A stretch of DNA of 64,000 nt from NCBI GenBank assembly GCA_930367215.1, contig OV884059.1:22530945-22594944 (forward strand), given 5' to 3'. The notes beneath the pieces are model-generated. The model made no database searches. It was not told where the DNA came from and was given only the letters and a program-made list of their open reading frames with translations. Numbering within the stretch: the stretch's first letter is position 1; each line of letters opens with the position of its first letter. Made by a program: the position numbers and the translations under genes. Source of the stretch: Pollenia angustigena (taxonomy: Eukaryota > Arthropoda > Insecta > Diptera > Polleniidae). Shown piece by piece: positions 56,601 to 64,000 of the stretch.

Positions 56601-58486
56601 GTTCACTCTTATAGATTTTCATCCTCCCAGGACATTGCATTTTGAATTTTATGTTTCTAGGTCCAATACTAACGCAAACTCAAAAAGTACCAGTTAATGA
56701 ACAAAAAAGTACCAAAAAGTTCCCTCATAGATTCTTATCCACTCAGGACATTGCATCTTGAATTTTATGTTTCTAGGTCCAATATTAACGATAATTAAAA
56801 AATGCCAGTTGTAGAACCAAAAAGCCAATGAAAAATATCAAATTTCCCGTATTTTCTTTTTTTGGTACTATTTTTCCCCCCACTAAAGTATCAAAAAATT
56901 CAGTATTGTAGTGGGGGCTCACTATTAAGTACGAGTATGTTAATGAATGGAGAAAAATTTTTTGTAAAAAAAGTACCAATAATAGCGACGATTTTCACCC
57001 ATTAAATGTTCGAATTTCAAAAAAGTACCAAACTTATATTCGTATTTTTTTTCATAGGTTTCGAATGTGCTATAAAAGTACCAAAATTCAGGTTTTACCC
57101 GTTTACTCCCTAATAGGGCCAACTTTCAAAAAAGTACCAGACACCTATCCGCTTATTTTTCTAAAGAACAATGATCAGTGTTATATTTTTTTTGTATCTC
57201 TTTTAGTTTTGGAGATATAAGGTTACCGCATTTTCCCGTTTTTACCCTTTTTTACCCCCTAAACATTTGAATTTCCAAAAATCCCGTCTTAGTGGATCGA
57301 TTTGGGGACTGACCAATCTCTGGTCCAAGTTTCAAGTGTTTAGCTTCAGGCGTTTAGGCTGAGCGATGATGAATCAGTGAGTCAGTGAGTCAGTAACGTT
57401 ACAATTTTATATATATAGATTTTGTTTAATTTTTTTATAAAGTTTTTGGTTTTTCTTTTTTAACTATGTAAAATGTAAAATGCTGTTGTGTTGTTATATT
57501 TTTTATATGAAAATATTAAACTTCTTAAAAAATTATATATATTTTAAAAAATATTATTTTGAATCCTTACTAGATATTTAGTGTTGATCTCTTTATAAAA
57601 AAAAACTTGGATATATTTTAGGCAATTAAAAAAAATTTATCTAGTACATATGAATACCGAGTCGAATTAAACAAGGTAAACTCATCGCTGCAACAATTAC
57701 AACTCTAACAAAAAACAACAGAAGTATACATACTTTGTAATCAATTTTAATAAAAGTTTCACACAAAATTAGTTTTTTCTCAAAAAATTTTAACTTCGAC
57801 AATTAAGTGTAATTAAAATAAAAAAATTAAACAAGAACATTTTTTGACAAATTGGACTTAACAGCTGACGAGCAGTGGCTCTAAAGAGTTTAATTTGTTT
57901 AATTTGCCTTAAATGAATGCAAGCAAATTTGTGTAGTTTTTTTTATGTTTGATTAGTTTTATTTTTTTCTCTAAAAACTCTGAACTGTAAAGACTTTTTT
58001 ATTGTTATACAGTAGAATCGCGAAAAAGTAAACCGAAATATTCCAAGGTTTGCTTACTTTTTCGAAATATTAAATATTCTAAACGGTATTTAATTGTAAA
58101 AATGCAATAATAAGCAAATTTTTCGAAAATAACACACTAAATTTATTTAAATTACTTATTTTTAATAAATTAACTTAGATTTAATTTGCACCGGCTGGTT
58201 TAAAGTGCAAAACTCCTCTTAAAACTACTATTTACGATGCTACTGTATTTTTAATATAAAAATGTTATGCAAAATTAATTCAATATTTTAAATAAAAAAG
58301 AAATTCTAAACTTGCTGCGTTTTTTCTCCATATTGGTGGGGTTTTGAAAATGCAAAGTTGACAACACTGATTTGTTTATTAAAGACAACTGTCAAATCGA
58401 AGCAAGTAGATACGTCATGTAAACACCATGATTCATTAACATGATTCAGAGAGCGAAGCAGGTGATTCAAATCGTCGTGGAAACAA
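53601..58486. mobile_element. Foldback element 'A', right copy, interrupted by a Helitron
   Basis: The reverse complement of 51607-53580 (without its insertion), split into 53601-54124 and 57420-58486 by the Helitron at 54125-57419. Arm length is about 1.58 kb on each side. The inner 200 bp match almost perfectly. Confidence 0.85.
54125..57419 (-). mobile_element. Helitron (3.3 kb, non-autonomous) inserted in the palindrome
   Basis: On the minus strand it begins TCTATATATATAAAATTG (57419) and ends AGCGGGTTAAATGCTAG (54125) between A and T. The opposite palindrome arm has GTAGAAATTTGTTT as the empty site, against GTAGAA/TTTGTTT here. The interior is a long array of diverged units of about 110-170 bp with AGATTCTCATTCACTCAGGA, CTTGCATGTTTAATTTTATG and AAAAAGTACCA (55000-56800). 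No Rep/helicase coding was found. Confidence 0.93.
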
Positions 58487-60117
58487 GTTTCGTTCTTTGA
58501 AACAAGTTTGCCAAACATGCTGTTCATACGATTCATTCTTGTTTCATTTTAACAACTTTTTTGTGTTGTTAGTGTTTTTTTTTTTAATAGATAAAAAAGT
58601 AAATAAAACTTAAACATATATTATTTTATACTTTTATTGATATTATTATGTTATAATTATCACTTTATTTTATTAAACATCAATTTTTATTTGGTTTTTT
58701 TCTTTGTTTTGATTTTTTTTGAGAGCTAGTTCAGATAAACTAACGATAAATGTTATCAAAATTGGAGATGACATTACATTTTTCCTGTTTCGCAGCCTGT
58801 TTCAAAATAAAACGACCTGTTTCGCTCTCAAAATTTTATATGGGGAAACAAGTCGTTTCAATCATGTTTGGGGCGCGAAACAGGAATAAGAGAGCGAAAC
58901 ACGAATATTGCTGTCCGTGTGAACCAGTGATGCCAACTTTTTGAGAGCAAAAAGCACTTTAAAATTTAAAAAAAGCACTAAAAAGCACTATTTCGAGCAA
59001 AAAAAGCGTAAAAAAGCACTAAGCCATTTTTATAATATAATTAAACACAAAATAAGTTGCATTCGGCTATGCCGAATATTATATACCTCCAACATTGAAA
59101 AAAAGGCGACGGCGTTGATGTGGGACCATTTTCATTTAAAATTAAATAATAAATATATTAACATTTGTATATAAACATTTTTAATGTATACATTGAAGAT
59201 ACGTATTATAATATTATATTATTATCTTCAAAAAAATAATATCATCCAAATCATTATGAGCTGAGTTTGAATTGGGCCATAAAACAGTTTTAAAGTAATA
59301 TTTAATTTGATTTTTTCTATGTTTCATTGGAAGAAAGATCTCTACAGATATTAGATGGTTGATTGTAATCATTACAGCATGAATTATGCCGACGAAGTCC
59401 ACATATAACGTAAAGAATTGAATTAACAGAGTTGAATTAACAGAGAGGGTTAAGGATAATCGGTTTCCGATTTTTGATTAATTGTAGTTCATCGAACTAA
59501 ATGTTCTTTCAACGCCAGCGTTAGAGTATGGAAAACTTAAAATTCTAAATACAAAATTGGACAATTAAAATCGTTGACTTCTATCTAAAAAAGATATGTT
59601 CGTTGTTTATTTTTCCATTCACAATTCTTAATATTTTCCAAGCCATTTTCTATTTTTGAAACAGTGTCAAAAACTTTAAAAAAAAGTTTACCTAAAACAA
59701 ATACATCGTTTTTACTACGATTACTTAATATATTGTCAACTCTTAATAGTTTGTAAAATTTCCTAGTTCTAACTTCGTAAATAAGATTATTGGTAAAACG
59801 AATTCAACTGTCTTTTATCACTTTTTTTTTATCATTTGAAATCTTAAAATCTTTACAGGCCTACTCAAAATTGTACCCCAAATAGCAAAGCTCATCTAAA
59901 TCATCCTCTATAAAATCGAAGTTTTAAAAAATGGTAGAAAAACAATAAAAATTGTAAAAAGCACCAAACGCACTAACAAAAAATTGAAAAAGCACCAAGT
60001 TAGTGCTTTTTCTTAGTTTGGCACTAGGATAAAATTTTGGCGTTTTGAGGCATCAAAAAGCACCATAAATAGTGCCAAAAGCACTAAGTTGGCATCGCTG
60101 GTGTGAACATGGTATAA
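58487..60117. mobile_element. Diverged relative 'B' of the foldback element, interrupted by hAT
   Basis: 58780-58924 aligns with the inner end of element A (TCGCTCTCAAAATTTTATATG, AATCATGTTTGGGG, AGAGAGCGAAACACG) and resumes after the hAT insertion as GTGTGAACATGGTATA. Every GAAGCA-type site of A is GAAACA here. Its left boundary is uncertain. Confidence 0.65.
58925..60100 (-). mobile_element. hAT transposon relic with 8-bp TSD
   Basis: The ends CAGTGATGCCAAC and (inverse) CAGCGATGCCAAC are flanked by GTGTGAAC at 58917-58924 and 60101-60108. Subterminal AAAAAGCAC repeats are present. On the minus strand near 59540-59430, LSFPYSNAGVERTFSSMNYN, a stop, then SKIGNRLSLTLSVNS is the hAT dimerisation motif. 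The N-terminal transposase is missing and stops are present. A GCATTCGGCTATGCCGAA repeat is inserted at about 59052. Confidence 0.9.
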
Positions 60118-61455
60118 TATTATTGAAAGCTTTACACCAGATAACAGTTGAATTTAATTAAAGTTATGTTAGCAGTGCTATAACAGAAATCTTAACATTT
60201 GCTAACAATTTAAACCAGCAAAAAACAAATTTGTTTGTCTTGACCTGTACAAAAAAACCAGGACAATTTAATAGTGGACCAGGACACCAGGACAAGTAGT
60301 CTAAAACCAGGACAATCCTGGAAAACCAGGACGTATGGGAGGCCTACTATAGAGCCATTGAATCTTTAAAATTTTTTGATATGGTGATTAAATCCAAATT
60401 TTTAATTAATAAAATGTTTGCCGGGATTAATTTACCAGCGAAGTGTTAAGTTAGTAATACATATTAAAGTTTCCGATGGCGAAAAAGTATTCACCATTAT
60501 TGTGTTTGGCGTATTTAAAATACGCCTACAACTATTTGGTAATAAATTAAACAGAACTTGAACTTTTTTAATTTAATCTATTACCAAACAGTCGTAAGCG
60601 TATTTTAAATACGCCAAACACAATAAGGGTGATAAGCACCACACCACATACACAATCATACAATGGTTTTGTCGAAAATACGGTGAGTCAGTTAAACTTG
60701 ACTATGGTGTGATTTCAAACTCTACGTTTTGGTTATGAATCGGTTGGTTTAAAACTTCTTTTTCATATGCCTTTAACGTTAAATTATATCGAGCCCTTAC
60801 CGCTAAAATAACGTAAGCGCCAAAAATCCTATTTTACAGGAGAGAGTTTCTTTAATTTATTTCATATAAGTTTTTGTATGAAATTTGTCGCTTTCGATAC
60901 AATTGTTTTCGCTATAAAATCGTAACCGTACTTTTTGTGACCATGACATTTTAGGAGATGATGCAAGGGTTGCCAATAAAGTAATTTATTAAAAAAAAAC
61001 GAAAATTGAAAATTATGTCGCTTACGTTATTTTCGCGGTTAGGGCTCGATATTTAATAGTTTTGCTTCTACTGAAAATTTATAAATTTTGAATTAATACA
61101 GTTGAACAAGTGCGACATATTGAGGGACGGCTTAGCCTTCGCAGATTGTCCTAAAATCCAACATGGCATAGCCTAATCACATGAAGATAAATTTTTGGAA
61201 ATTTGAATGTTTAGTGGGTGAATAAGGGTAAAATAGTGAAAATTCGCTTACCTCATATCTCCTAAACTAAAAGAGATAAACAAATTTAATATTTATTTTT
61301 GTTCATTAAAAAAGAATAAATAAGCGAACAGCTGTTTTTTGTTACTCGGGCGTTTTTAGGTTCTAAATGAGTAATGCTAGAATCACAACTGGGACGAACG
61401 ACGAATTATTCGCAACTAATATTCGTCACCAGAAATAGAACACATTGTTGTATAT
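60118..61455. repeat. Intron segment with two inverted repeats and a Helitron-like fragment
   Basis: An inverted pair occupies 60492-60631 (CACCATTATTGTGTTTGGCG and inverse). A 267-bp TIR element lies at 60786-61052 (ATATCGAGCCCTTACCGC, AAAATAACGTAAGCG and inverse). Sequence at 61130-61340 resembles Helitron interior (CTCATATCTCCTAAACTAAA, TTGTTCATTAAAAAAGAATA). No coding sequence was seen. Confidence 0.65.
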
Positions 61456-61711
61456 GAGGGGCTTAAAGCACAAGGGGTTCAAGTGACTTATTTTAAAAAA
61501 TGAGACAAAAGCGGTTGTTTCGCTTGTGCTCCAAGCGAAGCAGATATTTTAATGTCAAGTACTTGAATTGTTCACTATATCTAGCGTCCGGATGAGAATC
61601 CTACATTCACCTCTTGTGCTCTGAACAACTTCTCCGAACTATACTTATAATTCCATATGTAAACAAAATTTTAGAAAAAGGCACTTAAACCCCTTGTGCT
61701 CTAAGCCCCTC
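61456..61711. mobile_element. 256-bp MITE, copy 2
   Basis: Near-identical to 44753-45008, same length and orientation, differing at a handful of positions. Confidence 0.92.
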
Positions 61712-62059
61712 ATATGAAAGTACACACACTCATTGCGTAGATCGAAATTCGTCGTGCGTAACGAACTCTGTATTTTTGAATTTTTAAAAAGTGACTTTAT
61801 TCTATCTATCTTTTAAACCAATAAACATATATGTAGAACCTTTTAAATTTCCTCCTGAGTGAATGAGAACCTATAAGTTGGAAAATGTTACGGAACTTTT
61901 TTGACAAAACCAAGAAAAAAAACTTTGGCATAAACATAAATGTCCACGAAAGAAAGGGAGACGTTAACGAATAATTGGGTTTAATGCTATTATTTTTTAA
62001 TTTTAACCAAAACATTTTATTCTTTTACCCTATCATTATTATTTATTTTTTTTTATTAG

Positions 62060-63454
62060 GTTTGCATATTGGGCGATCCATCATCTGATGAAAATATACC
62101 TCCATTTGAGACAATTTTCTGTGAATCAGATTCTGAAGAAGACGATGATGACAATGAGGAAGATGAAGAAATAAACGATAGTGGTGCCGGTGAATCGGAT
62201 GCTGAAAATGATGATGGAAATTCGAAACCCGAACGTCCCAAGAAGTTGACTCGTATGGAAAAACACGAACAGCGTATCATAAAACAACGTCAGAGGCGCG
62301 CTTGGGAAAATGAACGCGATCGCATTATGTTCGAATACACACAATTTAGTTTTTATGGGCGTTCGTCGGCATTAATTATATTCGAATTAGCCTGGAAATT
62401 GTCGAAGGATAATATGGATCTTCTATGGTGGGCAATAGTAGGCATAACGGAACAGTTGCTTCTGGGTAAAATTGAAAGCAGTGTCTATACTTTGGAAATT
62501 GATAATATACAATCACATGTCTCCCGTTTAACGAATAAAACCAACGATCAGAGTAATTTGAGTGCATCAAAGATACATTTTGAAAATGATTTGCATTTGG
62601 TTTTGTATCGTCACTGGAGTGTTTTGGAATCTATGCGCTACTCTTTATATGTGGCTTGTAAATTAAAACTTTGGACTTTAAGAGGAGAAAAGAAACTGCA
62701 CGAATTGTTAGTGGAAATGGGTTTACCTTTAATACATGCCCGGCAAACTTTTACTTCCATGGATTTAGTGTTGCGCCAGGAATTCTTTTCCATGATAGAG
62801 CGCTGTGCCGAAAAATATGACATACCTGATGTTATATACGGTTCCTTTACATTGCAATATGGTTATCGTAATCGTTATTCGGCCGCTGATTATGTGTATT
62901 CCATGCTATCTATTTTGGAATCTGTTAAGAAAGATAAAACACCAGAGGATTGCTTCCTCGAAGCCTTAGATGGCCTAGGGCGCAATCATAAGGATATTTT
63001 AAATGCTGGCATAGAAGGTGCTAAACTTCTACTTCAAGCCATATTCAAACAAGTACAAAGTAGTTTAGAAGCCCATCAAATCCATTCAACCGGTTCGTTT
63101 TTCTATTACATACTTAATGAGGAGAACACCTACTTCTCTTATCCTTACGGCTTAAGCATGCTGGCAAAGTTTATATTGAACGGCCACGTTGCAGTCTCAC
63201 GCAGCCGCCAAGCTCCTGATCTTCCGTTAATCGCTAGCTGTCCCATTGATGCTGAGCGAGGTCTGTGCCTTTTGGTTGGAATACCTCCAGTGCGCGAGGA
63301 TTCTCCAAAGAATTTTTTCGGTAAAGCATTCGAGCAGGCAGCCCTTAAATGCAATGCAGCTACTTTACAAGATAATTTTGAAAGTTCTCTTATACAAATA
63401 CGCCAAAATGATTTAACACGATTTTTAGATGCGTTGACCGTACTACTTACGTAA
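62060..63454 (+). CDS. CDC45: CDC45 exon 2 (remaining 464 residues)
   Basis: Follows the acceptor TTTTTTTTATTAG and continues exon 1 in phase 0 (..YSDRQ then VCILGDPSSDENIP), residues 115-578. An acidic loop (SDSEEDDDDNEEDEE, about 137-151) and the basic KQRQRRAWENERDRI lead into YGRSSALIIFELAWKLSKD and LLWWAIVGITEQ. Then come LVLYRHWSVLESM, KLWTLRGEKKLHELLVEMGL and, at the C-terminus, GIPPVREDSPKNFFGKAFEQ and RFLDALTVLLT. All follow the CDC45 family, and total length is close to the vertebrate protein. The frame is intact, so the giant intron is spliced and tolerated. Confidence 0.96.
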   Translation, partial: VCILGDPSSDENIPPFETIFCESDSEEDDDDNEEDEEINDSGAGESDAENDDGNSKPERPKKLTRMEKHEQRIIKQRQRRAWENERDRIMFEYTQFSFYGRSSALIIFELAWKLSKDNMDLLWWAIVGITEQLLLGKIESSVYTLEIDNIQSHVSRLTNKTNDQSNLSASKIHFENDLHLVLYRHWSVLESMRYSLYVACKLKLWTLRGEKKLHELLVEMGLPLIHARQTFTSMDLVLRQEFFSMIERCAEKYDIPDVIYGSFTLQYGYRNRYSAADYVYSMLSILESVKKDKTPEDCFLEALDGLGRNHKDILNAGIEGAKLLLQAIFKQVQSSLEAHQIHSTGSFFYYILNEENTYFSYPYGLSMLAKFILNGHVAVSRSRQAPDLPLIASCPIDAERGLCLLVGIPPVREDSPKNFFGKAFEQAALKCNAATLQDNFESSLIQIRQNDLTRFLDALTVLLT

Positions 63455-63951
63455 TTTAGTTGTCGTTATTTAGTTTAAATTTTATACTTTTAATATATTA
63501 TTTTATTCCACTTGAAATCTTGAATCAAACGTAGCAATTGGAATTTCTTTAACAGATTCCGATAATTTAAGAATGACTATTTATATTTATTTAGACTATT
63601 TAGTTTATGTACTTAAAATACTTAGGAACTTTTTGTTAGAAATTCAAGTGCTATTTGGCTGAAGTTTCACCCTCTTTTAGGAAGCATATTTCCACAAGTT
63701 AACAATTATGTTTCTTATATGTTTTATGGACTTTAGATTGTAATGATATATGTTAAACAATTAAAAAACTACCTTCTAAATTTTAGTCTTTATTTGTTAT
63801 TAAAAAAAAAACTATAATAATTCATACAACCACCTAAAATAAGAATACAAAATACATATTTACCATTATATTTCATCACAAAACTTATTGGTTTTTTACT
63901 CAATCTTTTTTTATGTTTTTTTTTTTTGTTGTAACAGGATAAAGTGTTTTT
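63455..63951 (+). other. CDC45 3' region
   Basis: AT-rich sequence after the TAA. There is no clear AATAAA on the plus strand; an ATTAAA-type variant occurs near 63760. A convergent 3' UTR for a minus-strand gene is possible. Confidence 0.4.
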
Positions 63952-64000
63952 TTAGTCTACATGTTCTGCAACAGGATCAGGCCAAGAAAATTTTGATGAG
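63952..64000 (-). CDS. Possible C-terminal end of a convergent gene (partial)
   Basis: The minus strand reads SSKFSWPDPVAEHVD then TAA at 63954-63952, following a frame open to the window edge. The stretch is GC-richer than its surroundings and protein-like, but too short to identify. The plus-strand reading (STCSATGSGQENFDE after a TTTTTTTAG acceptor) is an equal alternative. Confidence 0.25.
   Translation of the reverse strand, partial: SSKFSWPDPVAEHVD

Larger units (their letters stand above)
30582..62059 (+). other. Giant CDC45 intron (31,478 bp) built from nested transposons
   Basis: It is bounded by the donor GTAAAT and the acceptor TTTTTATTAG; exons 1 and 2 join in phase 0 and give a continuous CDC45 protein. 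No other host gene was recognised inside. Its content is itemised in separate entries. Confidence 0.93.

Noticed and set aside
43291..61060. A CRISPR-like array suggested by many spaced inverted and direct repeats
   Set aside because: The repeats are TIR pairs of MITEs and Helitron units in a eukaryotic intron, with irregular spacing and no cas genes.

Overview
The window is AT-rich nuclear DNA from a higher (brachyceran) fly. Three spliced genes have insect-type short introns and fly orthologues, no bacterial gene organisation is visible, and the rest is dominated by transposon families typical of flies: R1-, Jockey- and I-type LINEs, Helitrons, Tc1/mariner, hAT, pogo-like elements and many foldback/MITE elements. 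Species cannot be fixed from the sequence alone.

Host genes. (1) 6613-7086 (+) is the terminal coding exon of the group II p21-activated kinase mbt (PAK4-like); everything upstream is presumed to be its intron. (2) 20474-24936 (-) is a complete MMS22L gene in three exons (predicted 1125 aa), a replication-fork repair factor. (3) 30240-63454 (+) is a complete CDC45 gene in two exons (predicted 578 aa), split by a 31.5-kb intron that fills half of the window. MMS22L and CDC45 are divergently transcribed, both act at the replication fork, and each has an E2F-consensus octamer upstream of its start codon. A possible C-terminal coding fragment of a convergent gene lies at the right edge (63952-64000, -).

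Mobile DNA by region. 1-6612: a degraded antisense R1-type LINE and a shorter derivative in tandem, ending 40 bp before the mbt splice acceptor. 7.1-13.7 kb: MITEs, a mariner-type transposase relic, tRNA-like SINE copies, LINE relics. 13769-19207: a nearly intact, full-length R1-clade LINE with target-site duplication, poly-A tail, two ORFs joined by an ATGA overlap and only two nonsense codons. 19.2-30.2 kb: intergenic repeats, a possible LTR-retroelement primer-binding site, and a 3-mer satellite. 30.6-62.0 kb (CDC45 intron): nested elements, including two Helitrons with canonical ends (34601-35903 and 54125-57419), a further Helitron cluster, a 5'-truncated I-type LINE with TSD, a hAT transposon with 8-bp TSD, and a 3.2-kb palindrome made of two head-to-head copies of one foldback element, each carrying one insertion absent from the other.

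I found no CRISPR, tRNA, rRNA or operon-like system. The most unusual signals are the giant palindrome with reciprocal empty sites, the uniform GAAGCA-to-GAAACA change across subterminal sites of two related elements, the five TATCGATA (DRE) octamers in 63 bp inside the CDC45 intron, and the tandem duplication next to mbt.
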